From an uncultured Oscillospiraceae bacterium (GTDB lineage Bacteria; Bacillota; Clostridia; Oscillospirales; Oscillospiraceae): a DNA stretch of 35,548 bases. The DNA is taken from positions 1-35,548 of the forward strand of contig CAJOPB010000226.1 of NCBI GenBank assembly GCA_905236305.1, in the 5' to 3' direction. Shown one piece after another: positions 1 through 8,664 of this stretch. The notes under the pieces were generated by a model. That model was not told where the DNA came from. It did no database searches and saw only the letters and a list, made by a program, of their open reading frames with translations. Made by a program: the position numbers and the translations under genes. How positions within the stretch are numbered: position 1 is the stretch's first letter; every line of letters begins with the position of its first letter.

Positions 1-1
1 C

Positions 2-151
2 GTCCCCGGCCTCTACGCCGCGGGCACCGACACCTGCACCATCTACGGCGACAGCTACATGTTCCTGATCCCCGGCAACACCATGGGTTACTGCGTCAAC
101 ACCGGCCGCTTCGCCGGAGAGGCTGCCGCAGCATATGCTGAGGAAAACTGA
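2..151 (+). CDS. C-terminal end of an FAD-dependent fumarate/urocanate reductase-like flavoprotein (5' truncated by window)
   Basis: Open frame from the window edge: VPGLYAAGTDTCTIYGDSYMFLIPGNTMGYCVNTGRFAGEAAAAYAEEN*; GLYAAG...G.....N..GR.AGE is typical of the FAD_binding_2 C-terminus. Confidence 0.7.
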   Translation, partial: VPGLYAAGTDTCTIYGDSYMFLIPGNTMGYCVNTGRFAGEAAAAYAEEN

Positions 152-181
152 CGATATTGACGTTTCGACCTGACTGAAACC

Positions 182-213
182 TTTCCCTTCCCCCCTCACG
201 GGGGGAAGGGAAA
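182..213. repeat. Perfect 14-bp inverted repeat (TTTCCCTTCCCCCC-TCAC-GGGGGGAAGGGAAA) in the intergenic/5' leader
   Basis: Read directly; no T-run follows on the + strand, so not a classic terminator for the upstream gene. Confidence 0.8.
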
Positions 214-234
214 AAGGAGATAGAAGGAGTATCC

Positions 235-2382
235 ATGAGCGAACAGGTGAGATTAACCATAGACGGGAAAACCGTTGTCGCTTCCTCCGATACCACCATC
301 CTGCAGGCCGCCCTGGACAACGGGATCTATATTCCCCATCTCTGTTCCCACGGCAACCTGCATCCGACCGGCTCCTGCCGGATGTGCCTGGTGGGCGTTG
401 AGGGAGAGGCAGACCCCGTGACCTCCTGCATTACCAAGTGCCGCGAGGGCATGGTGGTCAACACAAAGGATGAGCTGGCAGAAAAAATCCGCAAGCTCAG
501 CTGTGACTTCATGTTCAAGACCCACCCCTCGGAGTGCACCGGCTGCCCCAAATACGGCAAGTGCCAGCTGGCCAGCATCTCCCAATACGTGGGTGATACA
601 GGCAGAAAGCTCAAGGCCAACACCATCTCCGTGGCGGCCAACACCTCCAACCCCATTATCCTCCATGAGATGTACCGCTGCATTCTCTGCGGCCGCTGCG
701 TGCGGGCCTGCCAGGAGCTGCGGGGCGTGGGGGCCATCAAGTTTGCAAAGGTAAACGGCCGGGAGCAGGTAGTCATCGACGGCGACAGCCTCAAGAATGC
801 CGACTGCCGTTTCTGCACCGCATGCGTGGAGGTATGTCCCACTGGCTCGATCCGCGAGCATCCGGAGATCACCGAAAAGCTGGAGGGCAAGACCCGCGAG
901 GAGGGCTATGTCCCCTGCCGCGACGCCTGCCCCTGCCATATCGACGTGCCCCGGTATATCCGCTTTATCAACGAGGGTAACTACGCCGCCGCCAGTGCGG
1001 TGGTACGGGAGAAGGCCCCCTTCCCCCACGCCCTGGGCTATATCTGTGTCCACACCTGCGAAACCCAGTGCAAGCATGAATACTTAAACGAGCCGGTCTC
1101 TATCCGCAATCTCAAGCGCTTTGCCGCAGAGCATGACGACGGGGAGTGGAAGAAAAACACCTTCCGCAAGCCCGAGAGCGGCAAATCCGTCGCCGTGGTG
1201 GGCGGAGGTCCCGCGGGTCTGACACTGGCCTATTATGCTGCGAAGCTGGGTCACAAGGTCACGATTTTTGACGCCGGCGCGAAGCTGGGCGGCCAGCTGC
1301 GTTACGGCATCCCCTTCTACCGCCTGCCGGAGGAGGTACTGGACAAGGAAGTGGATGAGATCACCTCCGACGAGCGCATCACTGTCCAGACCGGCACCCG
1401 GGTCGCAACCCCGCCGGAGCTGCTGAAGCAGGGCTTCGACGCGGTGTTTGTGGCCACCGGCGTCCACGAGGGTATCAAGCTCCCCATCCCAGGCAGCGAG
1501 CTGGCCGGCGTCATCGGCGGCACCAACTTTATGCGCGCATTTGAAAACGGAGAAGCTTCCGTCGGAAAGAACGTGGTTGTCCTGGGCGGCGGCCCGGTGG
1601 CAATGGACTGCGCCGGCGCCTCCTTCCGTCTGGGCGCGGAAAATGTGTATATGGCCTGCCTGGAGAGCTATGAGGGCATGACCAGCCCCAAGGAGGAGCT
1701 GACCTGGGCCGAGGAGGAGGGCATCCAGCTCTTTAACTCCCGTACCTTCAACGAGATCACCGGCGAAGACGGCAAGTGCACCGGCGTCAAAGTGCAGGAG
1801 GTCGGCAACTTCCGCCGGGAGAACGGCAAGTTCATGTTTGACAAGCTGGAGGGTACGGAACAGCTTCTGCCCGCTGACAACGTGATCTTTGCCACCGGTC
1901 AAAAGCCGGAGATCCCCACTGACGGCAGCTTTGGTCTGGAGCTCTGCCATGGCAACTATATTGCCACCACCGGCCCCAACGGCGAGACCAGCGTTCAGGG
2001 CGTCTGGGCCGCCGGCGACGCAGTGACGGGCATCAAGGATGTCATCAGCGCCATTGCAGCCGCCCGCAGGGCTGTCAGTGCCATCGACGTATATCTGGGC
2101 GGCGACGGCAATATCACCGAAAATCTGGCTCCCGTACAATATCGCGACCCAAACATCGGGCGCATCGAGGGATTTGGCGACCTGCCGCGGACAGATCCGC
2201 GGGTCATCGACCCCAAGACCCGCGTCAGCGAGTACAAAACCTGCGGCCCCATGGACAAGGGCTTCGACGAGGCACTGGCACGCTGCGAGTCCCGCCGCTG
2301 CCTGCAATGCGACCTGCGCTGCGATCTGGAACCGCAGAAATTCTGGAACGACTATGTGGGAAAGGAAGGTGAGGGCGCATGA
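235..2382 (+). CDS. Fe-S/FAD oxidoreductase: NuoG-like [2Fe-2S] and [4Fe-4S] N-terminus fused to a GltD-like NAD(P)-binding pyridine nucleotide-disulfide oxidoreductase
   Basis: CSHGNLHPTGSCRMCLVGVEG (2Fe-2S), HPSECTGCPKYGKC, CILCGRCVRAC and CRFCTACVEVCP clusters, VVGGGPAGLTLAYYAAKLGHKVTIFDAG and VWAAGDAVTG (GltD-like). Confidence 0.9.
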   Translation: MSEQVRLTIDGKTVVASSDTTILQAALDNGIYIPHLCSHGNLHPTGSCRMCLVGVEGEADPVTSCITKCREGMVVNTKDELAEKIRKLSCDFMFKTHPSECTGCPKYGKCQLASISQYVGDTGRKLKANTISVAANTSNPIILHEMYRCILCGRCVRACQELRGVGAIKFAKVNGREQVVIDGDSLKNADCRFCTACVEVCPTGSIREHPEITEKLEGKTREEGYVPCRDACPCHIDVPRYIRFINEGNYAAASAVVREKAPFPHALGYICVHTCETQCKHEYLNEPVSIRNLKRFAAEHDDGEWKKNTFRKPESGKSVAVVGGGPAGLTLAYYAAKLGHKVTIFDAGAKLGGQLRYGIPFYRLPEEVLDKEVDEITSDERITVQTGTRVATPPELLKQGFDAVFVATGVHEGIKLPIPGSELAGVIGGTNFMRAFENGEASVGKNVVVLGGGPVAMDCAGASFRLGAENVYMACLESYEGMTSPKEELTWAEEEGIQLFNSRTFNEITGEDGKCTGVKVQEVGNFRRENGKFMFDKLEGTEQLLPADNVIFATGQKPEIPTDGSFGLELCHGNYIATTGPNGETSVQGVWAAGDAVTGIKDVISAIAAARRAVSAIDVYLGGDGNITENLAPVQYRDPNIGRIEGFGDLPRTDPRVIDPKTRVSEYKTCGPMDKGFDEALARCESRRCLQCDLRCDLEPQKFWNDYVGKEGEGA

Positions 2383-3545
2383 AGCGGGAAGAACTGAACA
2401 CCCTGCTGGCTGACGCCGCCGGGCGCGGAAACGGAATCTTTGTGCTGAACCTCGCCTGTGATGATCCCATTGCCCTGCTCAACCGTGCTTTGGCAACGGA
2501 AAAGGCTGCCGCGCTGACGGACGCTGCAAAGGCCGCGGCGGAGCAGATGAAGGCAGAGAAGTGCATCGTAATGCTCCCGGAGGGCTTTGACAGCTTTGGC
2601 ATAGAAGGCGCGGAGACCGTGATCGTTCCCCGTTCTCTGGTACTGCGCGAGGCCCCCGCAGCGCTGCATATGCTGGCCACCGGAGAGCTGCGCGCATGCC
2701 CGGACGAGCGCAGCTATCCCACCGAGGGTCTGGACGGCAGACCCACCGTAATTGCCGACGCTGTGACATTGCTGCACCAGGAGGGAAAGAAGGCCCTGAT
2801 GCTGGTGACCGCGGATACGCGAAAGCTTCTTGAGGTGGATGTCGGCACAGCCGTCAGCGACATTTTGCAGTCCCAGGGCATTCCCCATGCGGAAAAGCCC
2901 CTGCTGCTGGGCGGCCTCACCGGACGCATGGTTCCTGCCTCAACGCCCCTGACTGTGGAGGACACCCCGGACTTTGACCTGCTGCGTCCCTATGGCGCTG
3001 CGGAGTGTATGGCGGACACCGCAGCCTCTCTTTTGGCAAACGCCCGGGAGGAGAGCTGCCAGAAGTGCGTCCTCTGTCGGGAGGGCACATGGCAGATGGC
3101 GGCCATCTTTGCCGATGTCACGGAAGGAAAGGCCACCAGAGATACTCTGCCCATGATCGACGACATCGGACCGCTGATCCAGGCGGGCGCCTTCTGCACC
3201 TTCGGCAAGGGCATGGCGCGGCTTGCAGTCAGCATTCTGTCCGCCTGCAAGGCAGAGCTGGATATGCATATCATTCGCAAGCAGTGCCCGACCGGCGTCT
3301 GCGCCGCCTTCAACCGGAAGACCTATGCCATTGATCCGAAGAAGTGCGCTGCCAACGGAGACTGCGTGGATGAGTGCCCCGAGGACGCTATCACCTTCAA
3401 GAAGAATTTTATCTCCATGATCGACAAGGCCATGTGCACCGGCTGCGGCAAGTGCGCGAGCGTGTGCGAGGAAGGTGCCATTGTGGTTTACGACGGAAAA
3501 ATGCGCGTGCCGGATAAGGCCACCCGTGTCGGGCGGTTTAAATAA
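2379..3545 (+). CDS. NuoF-like C-terminal Fe-S protein with two C-terminal [4Fe-4S] ferredoxin motifs
   Basis: SCQKCVLCREGTWQM (NuoF 4Fe-4S region), CAANGDCVDECPEDAI and CTGCGKCASVCEEGAI; overlaps the upstream stop by 4 bp (ATGA). Confidence 0.85.
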   Translation: MKREELNTLLADAAGRGNGIFVLNLACDDPIALLNRALATEKAAALTDAAKAAAEQMKAEKCIVMLPEGFDSFGIEGAETVIVPRSLVLREAPAALHMLATGELRACPDERSYPTEGLDGRPTVIADAVTLLHQEGKKALMLVTADTRKLLEVDVGTAVSDILQSQGIPHAEKPLLLGGLTGRMVPASTPLTVEDTPDFDLLRPYGAAECMADTAASLLANAREESCQKCVLCREGTWQMAAIFADVTEGKATRDTLPMIDDIGPLIQAGAFCTFGKGMARLAVSILSACKAELDMHIIRKQCPTGVCAAFNRKTYAIDPKKCAANGDCVDECPEDAITFKKNFISMIDKAMCTGCGKCASVCEEGAIVVYDGKMRVPDKATRVGRFK

Positions 3546-3562
3546 ATAATCGCAATATTTCA

Positions 3563-3670
3563 AAGGCGCAGGCAGCGTGCGCTGCAGGGAGGATTTTGTG
3601 CCTTTGGCGCAAAAACGGCAGCGCGCTTTGTGCGATGCTCCTCCGATAAAATGAAGCATTTTTACGGGAG
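3563..3670. repeat. Copy A of a dispersed multi-hairpin intergenic repeat
   Basis: TTTTGTGCC/GGCGCAAAA, GCAGCGC/GCGATGC and CTCCGATAAAATG/CATTTTTACGGGAG hairpins in the same order as copy B at 4970-5074. Confidence 0.65.
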
Positions 3671-3715
3671 AGCACAAAAAAGATCATCACGAAAAGAATG
3701 GAGGACTGTTGATAT

Positions 3716-4657
3716 ATGCCGAAAATTCTTGGACTTTCCTGCGGTACAAAAAACGGAAACAACGACACCATGTGCCGTGTTGCCCTGGAAGCTGCCCGGG
3801 ACGAGGGCGCAGAGATCGAATTTATCCACGTATTTGACTGGAACATCGACTATTGCACCGGCTGTGTGGCCTGCTCCCGCGGCCTGGTCATGGGCAAGGG
3901 CATGGTCTGCACCCAGCGGGACGACTATGCCGCCCTGTTCGACAAGATGGCAGAGGCTGACGGCGTTTTGATCGTTGACCCCATCTACGAATCCGGCGGC
4001 TCGGGACTGTTCCACGTACTCTGCGACCGCATGGGCCCCGGCCATGACATGGGTATGCTCTTCATGGCGGACGGCAAGCTCAAGGAACAGGGAAAGCCCG
4101 GCCTTGATCCCAAATATCTGAAGAAAAAGGTCATCTCCTTTGTGGGCATCGGCGGCAGCGACTGGGCCTGCCGTGTGGAGACCGATCATGCCATGCTTGC
4201 CATGAGCCCTGCCTGGACGGTCATCAACAATGAAGCCTTTGCCTGGTGCAAGGATGTCATTATGCAGGATGAGAAGGTCGAGCGTATGCGGGAGATCGGG
4301 CGCAACCTGGTCCACGCAGCCGAGGACATCGAAAATGCCAAGTGGATGGGCAAGCCCGGCGCCTGCCCCCACTGCCAGGGCAACAACTTCTACATCTTCC
4401 CCGGTACCACCCACTGCGTCTGCGAGCTGTGCGGACTGGAGGGCACCCTGGAGGTTGTGGATGGCGCCTTCAAGTTTAAGTTTGACCCTGACACCGAGTA
4501 CAGGGCTCATGACACCCTCTCCGGCAAAAAGCTCCACGGCGAAGACATCTTTGCCAACGAGGGCCGCCTGATGAACCTCTTTAAGGATGAGGAATTCAAG
4601 CGCCGCAAACAGCACTACACGGATGTCATTGCCCCCACTCCGGCGCCTAAAAAGTAA
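3716..4657 (+). CDS. Flavodoxin-fold NAD(P)H-dependent FMN reductase / iron-sulfur flavoprotein-like, with a Cys-rich zinc-ribbon-like C-terminal region
   Basis: MPKILGLSCGTKNGNNDTMCRVALEAARDEGAEIEFI...DYCTGCVACSRG (FMN_red/Isf-type) and CPHC...CVCELCG. Confidence 0.8.
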   Translation: MPKILGLSCGTKNGNNDTMCRVALEAARDEGAEIEFIHVFDWNIDYCTGCVACSRGLVMGKGMVCTQRDDYAALFDKMAEADGVLIVDPIYESGGSGLFHVLCDRMGPGHDMGMLFMADGKLKEQGKPGLDPKYLKKKVISFVGIGGSDWACRVETDHAMLAMSPAWTVINNEAFAWCKDVIMQDEKVERMREIGRNLVHAAEDIENAKWMGKPGACPHCQGNNFYIFPGTTHCVCELCGLEGTLEVVDGAFKFKFDPDTEYRAHDTLSGKKLHGEDIFANEGRLMNLFKDEEFKRRKQHYTDVIAPTPAPKK

Positions 4658-4832
4658 TTTTTTCCCATCAGATTCTCAGAAACGCAGGATTTTGACGGGG
4701 ATTTTCCCCACCTGTGTCTGCGAGACCTTTTGAATCCGACGACTTGAGCCCTGTATATCAGGGTATTGTGAACGCCTCGGGGCTCTGTGTCGAGTTCCTT
4801 CCAGTGATTCCCTTGCTGCTCCGGGAATTGCT

Positions 4833-4878
4833 TTTATATATAAAAACCGCTTCCGATGGAAGCGGTTTTTTATATATT
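4833..4878 (+). terminator. Probable rho-independent terminator (TATATAAAAAACCGCTTCC-type hairpin)
   Basis: aaaaaccgcttccgatggaagcggttttttatata: ACCGCTTCC GAT GGAAGCGGT stem followed by a T-run; symmetric A/T flanks make it potentially bidirectional. Confidence 0.85.
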
Positions 4879-4969
4879 CCCGGTCGCCTGCCAGCAGTGT
4901 ATTCGGGGAAGGAAGGCGGGACCTCATACTAGTCTTCCATAAAACGCTGTGAAACGTTTTATAGCGCCG

Positions 4970-5074
4970 AAGGCACGTCGAAGACTGCATGAGACTGTTT
5001 TGCGCCTTTTGGCGCAAAACGGGCAGCACGCCTTTGCGTGATGCCTTTTCCATAAAACATCGTGTTTTATGGAA
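4970..5074. repeat. Copy B of the dispersed multi-hairpin intergenic repeat
   Basis: GTTTTGCGCC/GGCGCAAAAC (10 bp), GGCAGCACG/CGTGATGCC, TTCCATAAAACA/TGTTTTATGGAA (12 bp). Confidence 0.7.
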
Positions 5075-5082
5075 TAATAATA

Positions 5083-8000
5083 TCAGGTCATACTTTTATA
5101 CTTCTCAAACCGTTTCGCCGCGTCCTCGCTGCCAATGGCAAAAAGGCTCTCGGCATTCTCGGGGAAGGTGCGCCGCAGGGCACTGTAGCGGGTTTCGCCG
5201 TCCAGAAACGCCTCATACTCCATGCTGGGCTGCTTGCAGTCCAGGGTAAAGGGATGCTCCTTCCGGGGGTCATAGCGGTAGAGCAGCCAATAGCCGCTGT
5301 CCACCGCACGCTTCATTTCCGCCTGTACCTTTGCCATGCCGCTGCGGATTCCATGAGAAGTGCAGGGAGTATAGGCAATGATGACACTGGGGCCGTCATA
5401 TTCCTCAGCCTCACGCAGCGCCTTGATAAGCTGGGCCGGGTCAGCGCCCATGGCCACCTGGGCAACATAGACATTGCCATAGCTCATCATAATACCGCCC
5501 AGGTCCATTTTACGGCTGCGCTTGCCGCTGGAGGCAAACTGTGCCACCGCACCGATGGGTGTAGCCTTGGAGCTCTGACCGCCGGTGTTGGAATAGACCT
5601 CCGTGTCGATGACAAATACATTGACGTTCTCCCCGCTGGCGATGACATGAGCCAGGCCGCCAAAGCCGATGTCGTAGGCCCACCCGTCGCCGCCGTACAT
5701 CCAGAAGGTCTTTTTCGCCAGCTGATCACGGTGGAGCAGAATATTCTTCGCCTCGTCACTGTGCACGCCATCCAGCGCAGCAATCAGCGCATCAGATGCC
5801 GCACGGGACCCGTCAAAGCTGTTATATGCCTCCAGCCAGTTCTCGCAGGAAGCGCGCAGCGTCCCCTCCGCGTGCTCCATCAGAGCCTCCACCTGGGCCT
5901 TCACGCTCTCCCGCTGCTGCCTGACAGAGAGGAACATGCCCAGACAAAGCTCCGCGTTGTTTTCAAAGAGGGAGTTGGTCCATGCGGGACCAAAGCCGCG
6001 GCGGTTGACGGTGTATGGGATGCCCGGCATGGGTGCCCCCCAGGCCTGAGAACAGCCTGTGCCGTTGGCCCAGTAAACCCGCTCGCCAAAAAGCTGGGTC
6101 ATGAGCTTGGCATAGGGTGTCTCGCCGCAGCCGGCACAGGCGGCGGAAAACTCCACCAGCGGCTGGCAGAACTGACTGCCCTTGATGCTCCACCGGTCAA
6201 ACACCGGTCCCTTGTCGCTGATTGAGAGGGCAAAGCTCCATTTTTTCTTTTTGTCCTCTGTCAGTACAGCGGGAACCATATCCAGCGCCCGGGTAGGGCA
6301 GCTTTCCGCACAGCTGCCGCAGCTGGTACAGTCAAAATCCGAGACCGCCAGCGCAAAATACAGTCCCTTTCCCGCGCCCCGGGAGGGCACTGTCTCAAAG
6401 CCTGCGGGAGCCTGCTCCCGCTCCTCCTCCGAGAGCAGATAGGGCCGGATGACCGCATGGGGACAAACCAGAGAGCAGCGGTTGCACTGGATACACTTGG
6501 AACTGTTCCACTTGGGAACGGCCACAGCGATCCCCCGTTTTTCATAGGCCGTCAGTCCCATGTCGATATTGCCGTCCTCGTAGCCGACAAAGGAGCTGAC
6601 CGGCAGGTCATCCCCCTTCTGGGCGTTGATGGGATAGAGGATGCGGCGCACCACATCCGGCAGATCCTTTCCGTCCACGCTGTCGTCGATGGGACCGCCG
6701 TTGGCCTGTTCAGTCAGGAGCGCAGCCTGCAGGATCTGCACCGCAGCGTTGGGTGTCTCGGGCAGATCGGCCCATGCAGCAGGCACATCCACCTCCGCAG
6801 CCTCCCGGGCTCCCGCCTCAATGGCTGCCACATTCTGGGCGATAACCTCGTCGCCCTTGGCGTAATAGGTTTTTCGGGCTGCCTCCTTCATCCGTTCCAG
6901 CGCGTCCTCCGCCGGGATCAGGCCGGTGACGGCGAAAAACGCCGCCTGAAGCACGGTGTTGGTATGGCTGCCAAGCCCCAGACGCAGAGCAATGTCTGTG
7001 GCGTCGATCGTATAGAAGCGTATTTTTTTCCGCGCCAGTGTCCGCTTTACATCCGCCGGCAGGTGCTCCTCCAGCTCTGACTGCTTCCACTGGCAGTTGA
7101 GCAGGAAGGTGCCGCCGGTTTTCAGTTCACTCACCATGTCGTACTGGCTGAGAAAGCTCTGGTTGTGGCAGGCCACAAACTCCGCCCGCTTCACCAGATA
7201 ACTGCCCTGGATGGGCTCCCGCGAGAAGCGAAGGTTGGACTTGGTGACGCCAAAGGATTTTTTTGCGTCGTACTCAAAATATGCCTGGGCATAGATGCCC
7301 GCCGCTTCGGACAGGATGTGAACCGTGTTTTTGTTGGCGCCAACGGTGCCGTCGCCCCCCAGGCCCCAGAACTTGCACCGAAAGCTCTTCCCGCCGGAGA
7401 CGCCGGAGACATGGGGCGTGGGCAGGGACAGATGGGTTACATCGTCCTGGATGCCGATTGTAAACCCGTTGACCGGGAAGTCTGTGGCAAGATTGTCATA
7501 CACCGCAAGGATCTGGTCCGGGTCCGTGTCCTTGGAGCTGAGACCGTAGCGCCCGCCGATGACCCGCAGGGGCCGGCCGGTCTGCATCACGGCAGTACAG
7601 ACATCCTGATAAAGCGGTTCTCCGGCGCTGCCCATCTCCTTGCAGCGGTCCAGCACCGCCACTCTGCGCACGGTTTCCGGAATTGCCTCCATGAGGCGCT
7701 CCACGGAGAAGGGACGATAGAGGTGTACCTGTACAAAGCCCACCTTTTTCCCATGGGCATTGAGGTAGTCTACCGCCAGCCGGGCCACACCCGAAACACT
7801 GCCCATGGCGATGATAATGTCCGTAGCCTCGGGATGTCCGTAATAGTTAAAGAGGCGATAGTCTCGGCCGGTAAGGCTGCTGATCTTTTGCAGATACTTC
7901 TCCACGATGGCGGGCACCGCGTCATAAAAGCGGTTATTGGCCTCGCGAATCTGGAAATATACGTCAGGATTCTGCACTGTGTTGCGCAGCACCGGATGCT

Positions 8001-8646
8001 CAGGGTTGAGCGCATGGGCGCGGAACTGGGCCAGAGCCTTCCGGTCCAGCATGGCACCCAGCGCCTCCCGGTCGATCATCTCCACCGTTGCCAGCTCATG
8101 GCTGGTGCGGAAGCCGTCAAAAAAGTGCATAAAGGGGACTCTTGCTTCGATTGCGGCCAGATGAGCCACAGCAGCCAGGTCCACCACCTCCTGCACGCTT
8201 CCGGTAGAGAACATGGCAAGGCCGCAGGCACGGCAGTCCATCACGTCACTGTGGTCGCCGAAGATGCTCATGCCGTGGGTGCCCACGGTACGGGCCGCAA
8301 CGTGCATCACAGCGGGCAGACGTTCCCCGGCAATGCGGTGCAGCACGGGGATCATCAGCATCAGTCCCTGACTGGAGGTATAGGTCGTGGCTAGCGCGCC
8401 GGCCTGCAGCGCACCGTGCACTGCTCCGATGGCGCCCGCCTCGCTCTGCATCTCCTGCAGGGTCACGGTCTGACCAAACAGATTCTTTCTGCCCCGGGCG
8501 GACCATACGTCGGTATGCTCTGCCATGGGAGAGGACGGTGTGATGGGATAGATTGCAGCAATCTCCGTAAAGTCATAGGCGATATGAGCGGCAGCCTCGT
8601 TTCCGTCCATCATCACCATCCGGCTATTCTTTTCTGCGTTCGGCAT
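5083..8646 (-). CDS. nifJ: Pyruvate:ferredoxin (flavodoxin)-type 2-oxoacid oxidoreductase, single-chain
   Basis: 1187 aa; MDGNEAAAHIAYDFTEIAAIYPITPSSPMAE, CIQCNRCSLVCPHAVI, CTSCGSCAESCPTRAL, CAGCGETPYAKLMTQLFGER, GGDGWAYDIGFGGLAHV (TPP domain). Confidence 0.97.
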   Translation of the reverse strand: MPNAEKNSRMVMMDGNEAAAHIAYDFTEIAAIYPITPSSPMAEHTDVWSARGRKNLFGQTVTLQEMQSEAGAIGAVHGALQAGALATTYTSSQGLMLMIPVLHRIAGERLPAVMHVAARTVGTHGMSIFGDHSDVMDCRACGLAMFSTGSVQEVVDLAAVAHLAAIEARVPFMHFFDGFRTSHELATVEMIDREALGAMLDRKALAQFRAHALNPEHPVLRNTVQNPDVYFQIREANNRFYDAVPAIVEKYLQKISSLTGRDYRLFNYYGHPEATDIIIAMGSVSGVARLAVDYLNAHGKKVGFVQVHLYRPFSVERLMEAIPETVRRVAVLDRCKEMGSAGEPLYQDVCTAVMQTGRPLRVIGGRYGLSSKDTDPDQILAVYDNLATDFPVNGFTIGIQDDVTHLSLPTPHVSGVSGGKSFRCKFWGLGGDGTVGANKNTVHILSEAAGIYAQAYFEYDAKKSFGVTKSNLRFSREPIQGSYLVKRAEFVACHNQSFLSQYDMVSELKTGGTFLLNCQWKQSELEEHLPADVKRTLARKKIRFYTIDATDIALRLGLGSHTNTVLQAAFFAVTGLIPAEDALERMKEAARKTYYAKGDEVIAQNVAAIEAGAREAAEVDVPAAWADLPETPNAAVQILQAALLTEQANGGPIDDSVDGKDLPDVVRRILYPINAQKGDDLPVSSFVGYEDGNIDMGLTAYEKRGIAVAVPKWNSSKCIQCNRCSLVCPHAVIRPYLLSEEEREQAPAGFETVPSRGAGKGLYFALAVSDFDCTSCGSCAESCPTRALDMVPAVLTEDKKKKWSFALSISDKGPVFDRWSIKGSQFCQPLVEFSAACAGCGETPYAKLMTQLFGERVYWANGTGCSQAWGAPMPGIPYTVNRRGFGPAWTNSLFENNAELCLGMFLSVRQQRESVKAQVEALMEHAEGTLRASCENWLEAYNSFDGSRAASDALIAALDGVHSDEAKNILLHRDQLAKKTFWMYGGDGWAYDIGFGGLAHVIASGENVNVFVIDTEVYSNTGGQSSKATPIGAVAQFASSGKRSRKMDLGGIMMSYGNVYVAQVAMGADPAQLIKALREAEEYDGPSVIIAYTPCTSHGIRSGMAKVQAEMKRAVDSGYWLLYRYDPRKEHPFTLDCKQPSMEYEAFLDGETRYSALRRTFPENAESLFAIGSEDAAKRFEKYKSMT

Positions 8647-8664
8647 GGTATCACCTTTTTATAT

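Noticed and set aside
1084-2307. 407-aa minus-strand ORF opposite the Fe-S/GltD-like gene (and similar long antisense ORFs at 5062-6225, 7165-8394, 8416-9801, 13054-14154)
   Set aside because: All are antisense to well-supported genes with clear motifs; codon-structure shadows in GC-rich DNA.
4676-4830. Unassigned intergenic stretch with ORF 4676-5053 (-) and 4714-4932 (+)
   Set aside because: No RBS or recognisable domain in either ORF; may be a degraded element, but nothing supports a call.
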